Shown here: piece after piece, positions 26,571 through 35,240 of the stretch | How the letters are laid out: every line of letters begins with the position of its first letter | How positions within the stretch are numbered: the stretch's first letter is position 1 | From: Hasllibacter sp. MH4015 | Lineage (GTDB): Bacteria > Pseudomonadota > Alphaproteobacteria > Rhodobacterales > Rhodobacteraceae | Direction of reading: 5' to 3' | DNA length: 64,000 nucleotides | Assembly (NCBI RefSeq): GCF_020177575.1 | Contig: NZ_JAHTBK010000001.1 | Coordinates: 1,178,001 to 1,242,000, forward strand | Position numbers and translations under genes: made by a program | The notes under the pieces: model-generated | Database searches by the model: none | What the model was told of the DNA's origin: nothing | The model's input: only the letters and a program-made list of their open reading frames with translations

Positions 26571-26759
26571 TTAAGCCTTTGAAAAGTCTATATAAGACTG
26601 ATATTCATCACGAAATACGAGAGCTTTGACACCCCTCGGATCACCAAAGGCCGCCACCCGCCGCCCCCGCGCCAGCGATGCGCGGAACGGCAAGACGGGA
26701 CGGCTGGCGGAGTAGGTTTCGGGTGCGGCGAAGGTCGGGTCGGAGCCCGACCCGCTCAT
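26571..26759 (-). CDS. Possible small hypothetical protein
   Basis: 62 codons, starting 27 bp after the end of the FG-GAP gene on the same strand, with AAGGA close to ATG 26759. The first 37 or so codons have the strong G/C third-position bias of real genes here. The last 25 codons (GVKALVFRDEYQSYIDFSKA region) are AT-rich and mostly A/T-ending, yet spell a plausible peptide. This could be a real small gene, or a gene end rebuilt by a short insertion. The rest of the 26492-26785 stretch holds nothing else I can name. Confidence 0.35.
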   Translation of the reverse strand: MSGSGSDPTFAAPETYSASRPVLPFRASLARGRRVAAFGDPRGVKALVFRDEYQSYIDFSKA

Positions 26760-26785
26760 TCGTCCTTGCGCCGACGTGCCAGCGT

Positions 26786-28384
26786 CTAGTCGCCTGCATT
26801 CTCGTAGAGTTCGTGAAACGCTCCAACCGCGAGGGGGCCGCGCGTGATCAGGCTGTAGCCAACCAGATCCACGCGACCGTCGCCGTTGAAATCGCCCGGC
26901 AGCAACTGGCGGGCGGAGCGGTTCATGCGCGTGGGCCAGGTCATCTCGATCGGCAGGAATCGACCCGTCCCGTCATTGAGCCCAAGCCGCCGCGCCAGGT
27001 CGCGGTCGCCGTTCGCGTCGAGGCCCTGGACGATCAGATCGAGGTCCCCGTCGCCGTCAAGATCCGCGAAGAACAGGTTGTGGGAGATCGAAATCCGTTC
27101 CTGATCGCGCCAATCCTGCCCCCAGATGCGGGTCGCGGTTTCGTCGCGGAAGTAATCGCCCTCGTTGATCAGGACCTGGATATACAGGCCGCGGAAGCCG
27201 CCGCGATCCTCGGACGGACCGAGGTGGAGAGATACGAGGTCGAGATCCCCGTCGCCGTCGATGTCGACGGCATCCACATCGTTCACGTTCGTGGCGTCCC
27301 CGTAAGGCCCGTGCGGCAGGACCAATTCGCGGTCGTCGCCGAACCGACCGTCCCCATCCCCAAAGAGAACGAAGCTTTGGGCGCGATCCCAGCGGCTTCC
27401 GGCGAGGATCAGGTCGGTGACGCCATCTCCGTCTACATCGACGATGCGCGCGGTCAGGAAATTGTGGCCGCCCCCCTGAATGCGCGTGAGCGCGGGGTCG
27501 ATATGGTTGCTGGCCTCCGACAGAGTGAATTGGCCCGTGCCGTCATTGAGAAGCGCGTAGGGCGGATAATCCGTGACGTCGCCGTCATTCGTGACGATGA
27601 AGGCGTCGATATCGCCATCCCCGTCCAGATCGCCGACCCCGCCGCCATGGGAGAAGTCGTTGCGTTCCGGCAGATGCGAGAAGGATGCATCGAGGTGGGG
27701 CTGTCCCGGCCGCGACAGGAAAAGCGCGTTTTGCTCGCCCGGGAAGGGGCGGGTGTCCTGACCATGGGCGATCACCAAGAGGTCGTCGACCCCGTCACCG
27801 TTGAAATCGGCAACATGGGCTTCGCGTGCATGGACCCGCGACGGCAGGCCCCCTTCCACCGCGTCTTCGAAGACGGACCCGTCGCCACGGAGAACGACGA
27901 TCCGGTTCGGCACATTGACGGCGATGTCGTCCTGACCGAAGGCCTCATGGGTCACGAGCAATTCGTCCGCACCGTCGTCGTCGAAATCAATCGCCGCCAG
28001 GAGCCGGGGCGTTGTCGTGCAGTCCGGACATCCCAGTTCGCGAATGTCCGTGCCGCCCAGAACCGTACTGGCGACCGTGAATGGACCGCCGACGAAATCG
28101 ACCCGTTCCGGCGTGGGCAGCAGAAGCTGCCGGTCGTCGGTGCAGACCGCCTCTGCCGGGATGTCGGCGAGGCTCTCGGGCGATGTCCACCGCATGATCA
28201 CGTAGGACGAGGTCGTGTTGAAGCGGTCGAGCGCGCGTTGAGACCCTTGCCCCCAGGCACCGTCAATCCCGCCCGGATTGCAGCCCCGTTCGGTGAGGAA
28301 GGTTTGAATGTCGCGGATATCCGCTTGGGCGGCGGTCGCAGCGCCAAGTGTCAGAGCAAGAAAAGTGATCGGCGCACGTGCCAT
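26786..28384 (-). CDS. Secreted FG-GAP/VCBS repeat protein with N-terminal peptidoglycan-binding-like domain
   Basis: 532 residues from ATG 28384 (GAGG six bases upstream). Signal peptide MARAPITFLALTLGAATAAQA. Residues about 22-55 (IQTFLTERGCNPGGIDGAWGQGSQRALDRF) match the PG_binding_1 pattern that anchors enzymes to peptidoglycan. The rest is a beta-propeller of repeats with calcium-loop motifs such as DVDGDGVTDL, DIDGDGDLDL, DLDGDGDLDL, DFNGDGRVDL, DFNGDGVDDL and DLDGDGDID; at least seven can be counted. Such propellers bind Ca and act as adhesins or scaffolds; no catalytic domain is visible. It stands alone between the C1 operon and the tRNA. Confidence 0.82.
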   Translation of the reverse strand: MARAPITFLALTLGAATAAQADIRDIQTFLTERGCNPGGIDGAWGQGSQRALDRFNTTSSYVIMRWTSPESLADIPAEAVCTDDRQLLLPTPERVDFVGGPFTVASTVLGGTDIRELGCPDCTTTPRLLAAIDFDDDGADELLVTHEAFGQDDIAVNVPNRIVVLRGDGSVFEDAVEGGLPSRVHAREAHVADFNGDGVDDLLVIAHGQDTRPFPGEQNALFLSRPGQPHLDASFSHLPERNDFSHGGGVGDLDGDGDIDAFIVTNDGDVTDYPPYALLNDGTGQFTLSEASNHIDPALTRIQGGGHNFLTARIVDVDGDGVTDLILAGSRWDRAQSFVLFGDGDGRFGDDRELVLPHGPYGDATNVNDVDAVDIDGDGDLDLVSLHLGPSEDRGGFRGLYIQVLINEGDYFRDETATRIWGQDWRDQERISISHNLFFADLDGDGDLDLIVQGLDANGDRDLARRLGLNDGTGRFLPIEMTWPTRMNRSARQLLPGDFNGDGRVDLVGYSLITRGPLAVGAFHELYENAGD

Positions 28385-28568
28385 ATGAGACCTCAGGAAT
28401 TTGATTCGCAGGTCCAATTTTCCAACGAAACAATTTGAAATCAAGATGTTCTGCCCCGTGCCGGTCGCGCGTGTGGCCCAACCGGCGAAGCCGATGACGC
28501 TTGGCGGGGCAATGTCCTAGGGCGTATTTTTCGGACGCTTTGGCGCAAGCGGCGGCCGGCCTGGATCG

Positions 28569-30614
28569 TCACCCCCGGCGGCGCCTGCGCCGTCCACCGC
28601 CTTCGCCCCCCGGCGCCGTCCCGCTGGCGCCGAAGGCCACGTCTGGCAAAGCCACCACCTGCGCCAGTTCGGGGAAGGGGTCGGTGGCGTGGGGGATGGC
28701 GTTGGCGTTGACGAAGTGGTCTTGGAATTTCGGCTCGATCGCAGTCTCGACCTTGTGGATCTTGTGGACAGTCTCCTCGATCCGGGTGCGGGCGGCGCGG
28801 TTGCAGAGCGCGATGCGCGCGCCGTGGCCGGCGGCGTTGCCCGCCGATTGCACCTTGTCGAGCGGCACGTCGGGGATCATGCCAAGCACCATGGCGTGTT
28901 TGGGGGAGATGTGGGCACCGAACGCGCCTGCCAGCACCACGCGGTCGACCTTGTCGACGCCGCGGTGATCCATCAGGAGGCGCGCACCGGCGTAGAGCGC
29001 GGATTTGGCCAGTTGGATGGCGCGGATGTCGCCTTGGGTGACGGTGATGCGGGGCCCGCCCTGATCGGTGGCGTCGTGGATCAGGTAGGCATGGGTGCGG
29101 CCCGTGGGTTCGCAGCGGGGCGTGCCGGTGGCCTCCGCGCTGCCGATGAGGCCGGAGGCGTCCAGAAGGCCCGCCATGCGCATCTCCGCCACCGCTTCGA
29201 TGATGCCGGAGCCGCAGATGCCGGTGATCTGGGTGTCGGCGGGGAAGGCGGGGTCGTCGGACCATTCATCCACGCCGATAACACGGAAGCGCGGCTCCTT
29301 GGTGGCGGGGTCGATCTCGATCCGTTCGATGGCACCGGGCGCGGCGCGCTGGCCTGCGCTGATCTGCGCGCCCTCGAAGGCGGGCCCGGTGGGGGAGGAG
29401 CAGGCGAGAACGCCGTTGGTGTCGCCCAGCAGGATCTCCGCGTTTGTTCCCACATCAACGATGAGCGCGAGGTCATTGGAATTGTTGGGTTCCTCGGCCA
29501 AAGCGACGGCGGCGGCGTCGGCCCCCACATGGCCCGCGATGCAGGGCAGGATGTAGAGCTGCGCGGTGGGGGCGATGCCGGTCAGGCCCACATCGCGCGC
29601 CGGGAGTGTGAGGCTGCCGGAGGTGGCGAGCGCGAAGGGGGCCTGACCCAGTTCCACCGGGTCGATGCCGAGCAGAAGGTGATGCATAACCGGATTACAG
29701 ACAATGACGGTTTCAAAGATGAGCGTCGGGTCGATATCGGCCTCCGCCGTGATTTCGAGGCTGAGCGTTTTGAGCGCGTCCTGCACGGCTGCCGTCATCT
29801 CCGCATCGCCGCCTGGGTTCATCATCACGTAGGAGACGCGGGACATCAAATCCTCGCCGAAGCGGATCTGCGGGTTCATCAGGCCCGACGACGCCAGGAC
29901 ACGACCATCGGAGAGGTCGCACAGATGCGCGGCGATCGTGGTGGAGCCGAGATCCACGGCCAGACCGTAAAGCCCGCCCTCGTGGAAGCCGGGCCAGATG
30001 CCGAGGATCTCGGACGTGTCAGAATAGGCAGGTGTATGGACGGCGACGGAGACCTGCCACTTGCCCTTGCGGAGTGCCGGTTGCAGCGCCTTGAGCACCG
30101 GCAGGCGTGCGGTCACGGGGCCGATGCCCCATTGCGATTGCAGCGCGTCGGCCACCCGCTCCAGATCACCGGAAGGGGAGTGCATGTCGGGTTCCACCAC
30201 GTCGATCATCACCAGCTTGGTGGCGGGATCCATGACGATGGGCCGGGTGGAGGCGGCCTTGCGGACGACCTGCTTGTGGACCTGGGATTCGGGCGGCACG
30301 TCGACGACGATGTCGCCTTCCACGCGGGCCTGACAGCCCAGGCGACGGCCCGCCTTGAGGCCGCGCACCCGATCATAGCGCGCCTCCACCTCGTTCCAGT
30401 CGCTGAGCGCGCCGTCCTGAACCGTGACGCCGTGCTTGGGAAAGTCGCCGTAGGAGGGCGTGATCTGGCACTTGGAACAGATGCCCCGCCCGCCGCAGAC
30501 GCTGTCGAGGTCCACCCCCAATTGCCGCGCGGCGGTCAGGATCGGGGTGCCGACCGGGAAATGGCCACGCTTGCCGGACGGGGTGAAGATGACGAGGGGC
30601 TGGGTATTGGGCAT
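28569..30614 (-). CDS. DUF4445 ASKHA protein with N-terminal 2Fe-2S domain (corrinoid-enzyme reactivator)
   Basis: 681 residues from ATG 30614. N-terminal plant-type ferredoxin domain with C40, C46, C49 (VCGGRGICSKC) and C94 (RLGCQ). The remainder is the DUF4445/RACo-type ASKHA ATPase: GLAVDLGSTTIAAHL and VDVGTNAEILLG are the phosphate loops. Characterised relatives (RACo, RamA-like and RACE proteins) use ATP to reduce inactive Co(II) corrinoid back to Co(I). It is the last gene of a minus-strand operon with a methyl-H4folate:corrinoid methyltransferase, which fits. The C terminus is a Gly/Arg-rich tail ending in six arginines. Confidence 0.9.
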   Translation of the reverse strand: MPNTQPLVIFTPSGKRGHFPVGTPILTAARQLGVDLDSVCGGRGICSKCQITPSYGDFPKHGVTVQDGALSDWNEVEARYDRVRGLKAGRRLGCQARVEGDIVVDVPPESQVHKQVVRKAASTRPIVMDPATKLVMIDVVEPDMHSPSGDLERVADALQSQWGIGPVTARLPVLKALQPALRKGKWQVSVAVHTPAYSDTSEILGIWPGFHEGGLYGLAVDLGSTTIAAHLCDLSDGRVLASSGLMNPQIRFGEDLMSRVSYVMMNPGGDAEMTAAVQDALKTLSLEITAEADIDPTLIFETVIVCNPVMHHLLLGIDPVELGQAPFALATSGSLTLPARDVGLTGIAPTAQLYILPCIAGHVGADAAAVALAEEPNNSNDLALIVDVGTNAEILLGDTNGVLACSSPTGPAFEGAQISAGQRAAPGAIERIEIDPATKEPRFRVIGVDEWSDDPAFPADTQITGICGSGIIEAVAEMRMAGLLDASGLIGSAEATGTPRCEPTGRTHAYLIHDATDQGGPRITVTQGDIRAIQLAKSALYAGARLLMDHRGVDKVDRVVLAGAFGAHISPKHAMVLGMIPDVPLDKVQSAGNAAGHGARIALCNRAARTRIEETVHKIHKVETAIEPKFQDHFVNANAIPHATDPFPELAQVVALPDVAFGASGTAPGGEGGGRRRRRRG

Positions 30615-30625
30615 GGGGCGTCTTT

Positions 30626-31327
30626 TCACTGGGTCGGCAGAAGGGTCAGCATTCCGGTGCCGAACCACCAGATCATCAATGGCACGGGAAGCACGGCGAT
30701 GGCGATGGTCAGAAGCGTCCCCACGGGATGGTAGAGGCGCGACAGGCCCGCCACGATCATCAGCCCGCCGCCGCCACCGAGGGCCACGTTGCCGGGAAGG
30801 TTCAGGAGCAGGGCGAGGGTCGGGTAGCGGTAGCGCAGGAACGGAACGGAGAGCCAACGCGGCAGCATCGCCTCCAACTCCGCCTCGCGCGCGGCGGTGC
30901 CCAGATGGGTGATGCGATGCACGAAGGCCGCCGGGCGGCGCAGGCGCAGGTCCGACAGAAGGCGCGACAGGGCGTCTTCCTTCATGAAGCGCCCGAGGAG
31001 GTAGGCAAGGATCAGGCCGAGGACGGTCGCGCCGTAAACGGCCGGTGCGATGGACGCGCCACGCAGGAACAGAAGCGCCAGCCCGATCTCGATACCCGGC
31101 ACGAAGGGGGTGGCGATCAGCAGGGCATAGACGATTAGCGCCGCCATCAGGACCACGCCCTGCATCGGCGATGCCGCGGTTCCGGGCAAGGTCTCGGCCA
31201 TGTCCATCGACAGGCCGAGCAGGTAATTGGCGAGGAGCACGACAAGCGCGATCAGCACGATGCGCCGCAGCATCCGGAGCGCGGGCCAGATCCAGTGCGA
31301 TGGGGGCAGGGGTGGGGGGAGTGTCAC
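30626..31327 (-). CDS. VTT/TVP38-TMEM64-like membrane protein
   Basis: About 233 residues from a GTG at 31327; an ATG at 31273 (215 residues) is an equally possible start, as neither has a good ribosome binding site. Hydrophobic segments with the landmarks TPFVPGIEIGLALLFLRG and LLLNLPGNVALGGGGGLMIV resemble the DedA/VTT re-entrant fold of TVP38/TMEM64 proteins, which act in lipid scrambling or ion handling. It lies between the methyltransferase and the DUF4445 gene, 11 bp before the latter, so it is cotranscribed with them. A membrane protein here is unexpected and may move a substrate or support the membrane-bound part of the pathway. Confidence 0.68.
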   Translation of the reverse strand: MTLPPPLPPSHWIWPALRMLRRIVLIALVVLLANYLLGLSMDMAETLPGTAASPMQGVVLMAALIVYALLIATPFVPGIEIGLALLFLRGASIAPAVYGATVLGLILAYLLGRFMKEDALSRLLSDLRLRRPAAFVHRITHLGTAAREAELEAMLPRWLSVPFLRYRYPTLALLLNLPGNVALGGGGGLMIVAGLSRLYHPVGTLLTIAIAVLPVPLMIWWFGTGMLTLLPTQ

Positions 31328-31388
31328 GGAGCTGCGCACCCCGACACGGGCCGGGATGCGGGGAAGGACATGGGTTTGGCGCGCGCCG

Positions 31389-32456
31389 TCACCCACGGCC
31401 CCGTCGACCGCCCTCACGCCCGCGGCGGGGCGCGGCGTCGGGATCCTTGTTGAAGGCGATCCAGGCCCCGCCACCATCGTCGTGGTTCAGCAGGAAATTG
31501 GCGGCGCGGATCGCCTCCATCTCCTTGCCGGGGCGCGGCTTGGTGGAGCCGAGACCGAAGAGCTTGCAGAACGCCTCATCCTCCATACCCTCGGGCAGGA
31601 CGATGCCCGCGGCCTCAACTTGCGCCTTTTTCTCGGCGATCTTCTTGGGGCCGGTGGGGAGCGCCACGGGGTTCATGATGGCGCTGGTCATGCCCGCACC
31701 GAAGGCCATGGGCAGGAAGGCGTTGTTGATGCCGTGGCGGTTGGGCAACCCGAAGGAGATGTTGGAGGCCCCGCAGGTCGTGTTCACACCCAACTCCTCC
31801 CGCAAACGCCGGACGAGGGTGAAGACCTGGTGGCCCGCCGTGGCCATGGCCCCGATGGGCATGACGAGCGGGTCGACGACGATGTCATGGGCGGGGATGC
31901 CGAAATCGGCGGCACGTTCCACGATCTTCTTGGCGACGGCGAAGCGGACGTCCGGGTCCTCGGAAATGCCGGTATCGTCGTTGGAGATGGCCACGACGGG
32001 GACGTTGTATTTCTTGACGAGCGGCAAGACGAGTTCCAGGCGCTCCTCCTCCCCGGTGACGGAGTTCAGGAGCGGACGCCCCTCCGCCGCCGCAAGGCCG
32101 TTCTCCAGCGCGCCGGGGACCGACGAGTCGATGCAGAGCGGGCAATCGGTGACAGCCTGCACAACCTCCACCAGCTGCTTCATCAGCGTGGGTTCCACGA
32201 AATTGTTGTCTGCGTAGCGCGGATCCTCGGCCATCTTGTTGGAGAAGACGGCGCCGGAATTGATGTCGAGCACCGTGGCCCCCGCGGCCACCTGGGCGAT
32301 GGCGTCCTTCTCCACGCGGGAGAAATCGCCCCGCTCCAACTCCTCGTTGAGGATCTTGCGGCCGGTGGGATTGATCCGTTCCCCGATCACGCAAAACGGC
32401 TGATCGAAGCCGATCACGGTGGTCTTGGTTTTCGACTCGATGACTGTGCGCGTCAT
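31389..32456 (-). CDS. Methyltetrahydrofolate:corrinoid methyltransferase (MeTr/AcsE-like)
   Basis: 355 residues. Pterin-binding TIM barrel: GERINPTGRK near residue 25, the VLDINSGAV and CIDSSVPGALE strands, and GASNISFGLPNR carrying the conserved asparagine that hydrogen-bonds N5 of the folate. It moves a methyl group between methyl-H4folate and a corrinoid protein. It is shorter than methionine synthase and has no cobalamin or homocysteine domain, so it is the stand-alone MeTr form. The C terminus ends in an Arg/Gly-rich tail (RRGREGGRRGRG). The MetF-like gene starts 28 bp upstream. No corrinoid-binding protein or MttB-type methyltransferase gene is in the window. Confidence 0.9.
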   Translation of the reverse strand: MTRTVIESKTKTTVIGFDQPFCVIGERINPTGRKILNEELERGDFSRVEKDAIAQVAAGATVLDINSGAVFSNKMAEDPRYADNNFVEPTLMKQLVEVVQAVTDCPLCIDSSVPGALENGLAAAEGRPLLNSVTGEEERLELVLPLVKKYNVPVVAISNDDTGISEDPDVRFAVAKKIVERAADFGIPAHDIVVDPLVMPIGAMATAGHQVFTLVRRLREELGVNTTCGASNISFGLPNRHGINNAFLPMAFGAGMTSAIMNPVALPTGPKKIAEKKAQVEAAGIVLPEGMEDEAFCKLFGLGSTKPRPGKEMEAIRAANFLLNHDDGGGAWIAFNKDPDAAPRRGREGGRRGRG

Positions 32457-32483
32457 TTCACTGCTCTTTCGGGAAGGGGCGAC

Positions 32484-33428
32484 TTAGATGTCGGCGTCGG
32501 GATTTGCGGGCGCGGCGGAAGCACCGCCATTGGCGATGGCCCATTTGGCGTTGGTCTTGATACCGCCGAGGGGGAAGAAATGAATGGCCTCGATCAGGCT
32601 GTCGGGGTGTGCGGCCTTGTGGGTTGCAAGCTCCGCCATGATCTCATCCGGCTCGAACGGCAGAAGCAGCTTGGTCACGTCCTTGGCGCGCTTTTGCAGC
32701 ACTTTCAGCGACGGGCCGACGCCGCAGGCAATGGCGAACTTGATGAGCGTCTGCAATTTGGCGGGCCCCGCGATGCCCAGATGGATCGGCAGGGTGATGC
32801 CTTCCGCCTTCAGGCGGTCGGCCCAGGCGATGACCGGCCCGGCCTCGAACGCGAATTGGGTGGCCATGGCCATTTCCGCATCGGTGCGCTCGCTGAAGGC
32901 CTGTTTCCAGCGCAGAGCGTCCATGACCGCGGCGTCACCGCCATTGGGGTCGATGTCGCGGTTGCCTTCGGGGTGGCCCGCCACGTGCAGGCGCGTGATG
33001 CCCGCGCGATCGAAAAGGCCGGTTTCCAGAAGCTGCATGGAGGAGTCGAAATCGCCGCGTGGCTGGGCGATGCCACCGGCCAGGACGAGCGCCTGGTTGA
33101 TGTCGGCCTCTCCCTTGTACCGCGCGATCCAGTCGTTGAGCGTATTCGCATCGGGGATAGAGCGGGCCGGGAAATGCGGCATCGGCTCGAACCCTTCGGC
33201 GCGCAGGCGGGCGGCGGTGGCAACCATGTCGTCAATTTCCGTCCCGTCGATATGGGCGATGTAGACGCGGGTGCCGGCCGGCAGGTAGCTGCGGAAATCA
33301 TCCACCTTCTCGGCGGTGCGGGGCATCACCTCGATCGAGTGGCCGCGCAGGAGCGCCACCATCTCGGGCGTGGGGGCGGTGTCGGGTGCCGGCGCGGCGG
33401 CGGGCTTGCGGAACGACAGAAGCGACAT
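32484..33428 (-). CDS. Methylenetetrahydrofolate reductase-like protein
   Basis: 314 residues from ATG 33428, which has GGGAG seven bases upstream; a longer start at 33449 is less likely. TIM-barrel protein of the MetF family: YIAHIDGTEIDDMVATA, PHFPARSIPD, LVLAGGIAQPRGDFDSSMQLLE and GHPEGNRDID follow the order of FAD- and folate-binding segments. It differs from E. coli MetF enough that the FAD dependence cannot be read off. In this operon it probably oxidises methyl-H4folate to methylene-H4folate, or the reverse, linking the corrinoid methyltransferase to one-carbon metabolism. Confidence 0.8.
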   Translation of the reverse strand: MSLLSFRKPAAAPAPDTAPTPEMVALLRGHSIEVMPRTAEKVDDFRSYLPAGTRVYIAHIDGTEIDDMVATAARLRAEGFEPMPHFPARSIPDANTLNDWIARYKGEADINQALVLAGGIAQPRGDFDSSMQLLETGLFDRAGITRLHVAGHPEGNRDIDPNGGDAAVMDALRWKQAFSERTDAEMAMATQFAFEAGPVIAWADRLKAEGITLPIHLGIAGPAKLQTLIKFAIACGVGPSLKVLQKRAKDVTKLLLPFEPDEIMAELATHKAAHPDSLIEAIHFFPLGGIKTNAKWAIANGGASAAPANPDADI

Positions 33429-33452
33429 CAGTTTCTCCCAGGGGGTCAAGGA

Positions 33453-33764
33453 TCAGGCGGCCGTGGCGGGGTCATGCCCCTCGGCGTCGATCAGGGTTTT
33501 CAGGCGGGCATCGTCATAGGCGGCGTCGAGCGCCGCGGCTTCGGCCTTCGCGGCGTCGGCCAGGTCGCCCTGGGCCTCCCCCACCACGACCCGCCGGAAC
33601 CCGGCCAGATAGGCATCCTCGTCCTTGGCGCCCACCTTCATGGCGGCGCGGTCGATGGCCTGCTCGAACCGTTCGGGCAGCGGTGCCTTGGCCCCCGTGC
33701 GGCCCTTGCCGATGATCACCTGGGCGGGGATGTCGCGCCAGAAGACATGAGTGATCGCAGCCAT
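33453..33764 (-). CDS. Virulence_fact-family small protein
   Basis: 103 residues from ATG 33764, preceded by AGGAAGGA; a second ATG lies six bases upstream. The start MAAITHVFWRDIPAQVIIGKGR is the hallmark of PF13769, a small family misleadingly named virulence factor and found with MetF-like and corrinoid methyltransferase genes in Rhodobacteraceae and rhizobia. It would be cytoplasmic. As first gene of the C1 operon it is probably an accessory protein of that pathway; its biochemical role is unknown. Upstream, 33765-34057 holds the divergent promoter region to ppx and no other gene that I can support. Confidence 0.78.
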   Translation of the reverse strand: MAAITHVFWRDIPAQVIIGKGRTGAKAPLPERFEQAIDRAAMKVGAKDEDAYLAGFRRVVVGEAQGDLADAAKAEAAALDAAYDDARLKTLIDAEGHDPATAA

Positions 33765-34057
33765 TGTCATCCTTCCTCGATCCGCCGAGTCGCCCCGGCC
33801 GGTTTGCGCCACCATAGGGGTGCGCCCGCGCCCCACCGGTCCTGTTTTCGACATGACGCGCGGCCAAAACGACGCGCGGCTTTTTCCCGGTCCCTCCATA
33901 GCCTGTCCAACTGGGCCACAGCCACCCTCGGGCGGGCCCGAAATCCTCATCAAGATCATGAGGGCGCGCGGGGGCAGGGGCGGTCGTGGAGTTGTTTCGC
34001 GTCCCCATCCGGGCTACGGTCAGGCCAACCAGCAATTCGAGAGGCATCGCACGGCCC

Positions 34058-35233
34058 ATGTCGCGCAAACGCCCAAGCGGAGAAGGCCCGTTTCCAAGAC
34101 CCGTTGCCCCGGTCGCCCCGAAAGGGGAGCCGGGACCGCTGCCGCCTGTCGAACACCGCGCACCGGCGCAGGTCAAGGCAGGCCCCGACCCCGATGACCT
34201 TTACGCCGCGCTGGATCTGGGCACCAATTCGTGCCGGATGCTGATCGCGCAGCCCAAGGGCAGCCAGCTTCACGTGGTCGACAGCTTTTCGAAGTCGGTC
34301 CAGTTGGGGCAGGGGCTTGAAGCCTCCGGCAGGTTGGGGCGGGCGTCGATGGCCCGCGCGGTAGGCGCGCTGAAGATCTGTCAGAAGAAGCTGAGCAAGC
34401 ACCGGGTGGAACGCGCGCGCCTTGTCGCGACCGAGGCATGCCGCCGCGCCACGAATGCGGGCGAATTCATCGCGCTCGTCAAACGCGAGACATCGCTGGA
34501 GCTGGAGATCATCGAGCCGGAGGAGGAGGCGCGGCTTGCCGTCGTGTCCTGCGCGCCGCTCGTCTCCACCCGGACGGAGCAATTGCTGGTCGTCGATATC
34601 GGCGGCGGCTCGACGGAGCTGGTGTGGATCGACCTGGGCCGGGTGCCGAAGCTGGAGCGTCCCAAGGCGATCATGCGGCTGCACCAGGGCTTTGACTACG
34701 ACGACACGGTGTTTCCCCGCGCCAAGGTGGTGGACTGGATCTCCATCCCGCTCGGCGTGGCCACGCTCAAGGACATGTATGACGACGTGGCCGACGATGG
34801 CGCGCGGTTTGCCTTGATGAGCTGGTATTTCGAGGAACAGCTTGCCGAATTCTCCCCTTATATCGACGCGGCCGATCAGGCGCGGGAGGGGTTCCAGATC
34901 ATCGGCACGTCCGGGACGGTCACGACGGTCGCGGCCTCCCATCTTGGCCTGCGCCGCTACGACCGCAACAAGGTGGACGGGTTACGGATGACGTCGGATC
35001 AGATCGACACGGTCATCAACGGCTACCTGGCGCTCGGCCCCGACGGTCGCCGCCGCGACCCGCGCATCGGGCGCGACCGGCAGACCCTCATCATGTCGGG
35101 GGCCGCGATCCTTCAGGCGCTGCTCCGGGCCTGGCCCACCGACCGGCTGTCCGTCGCCGACCGGGGTCTGCGCGAAGGGCTGCTTTATGCGCAGATGAGC
35201 CGGGACGGTGTGCTGGAAGACGGGCCGTATTGA
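34058..35233 (+). CDS. ppx: Ppx/GppA exopolyphosphatase family protein
   Basis: 391 residues from ATG 34058; a longer frame to 33986 is unlikely. ASKHA-fold phosphatase with ALDLGTNSCRMLIAQ (phosphate 1 loop) and VVDIGGGSTELVWI (with the catalytic glutamate and the second phosphate loop). A Pro-rich N-terminal extension of about 45 residues precedes the domain. It would hydrolyse polyphosphate or pppGpp. It is followed after 7 bp by a PNPOx-like gene and then rlmE; Ppx next to RlmE is a common alphaproteobacterial pairing. Confidence 0.9.
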   Translation: MSRKRPSGEGPFPRPVAPVAPKGEPGPLPPVEHRAPAQVKAGPDPDDLYAALDLGTNSCRMLIAQPKGSQLHVVDSFSKSVQLGQGLEASGRLGRASMARAVGALKICQKKLSKHRVERARLVATEACRRATNAGEFIALVKRETSLELEIIEPEEEARLAVVSCAPLVSTRTEQLLVVDIGGGSTELVWIDLGRVPKLERPKAIMRLHQGFDYDDTVFPRAKVVDWISIPLGVATLKDMYDDVADDGARFALMSWYFEEQLAEFSPYIDAADQAREGFQIIGTSGTVTTVAASHLGLRRYDRNKVDGLRMTSDQIDTVINGYLALGPDGRRRDPRIGRDRQTLIMSGAAILQALLRAWPTDRLSVADRGLREGLLYAQMSRDGVLEDGPY

Positions 35234-35240
35234 GGCGCTG

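Noticed and set aside
26678-28438. A 586-codon plus-strand frame
   Set aside because: It mirrors the FG-GAP gene; repeats of GGCGTC-type codons on one strand give long frames on the other.
31227-34244. A very long plus-strand open frame of about 1000 codons
   Set aside because: It lies across the C1 operon genes, which have clear domains and motifs on the minus strand; the plus-strand reading is a low-complexity GC-rich shadow.
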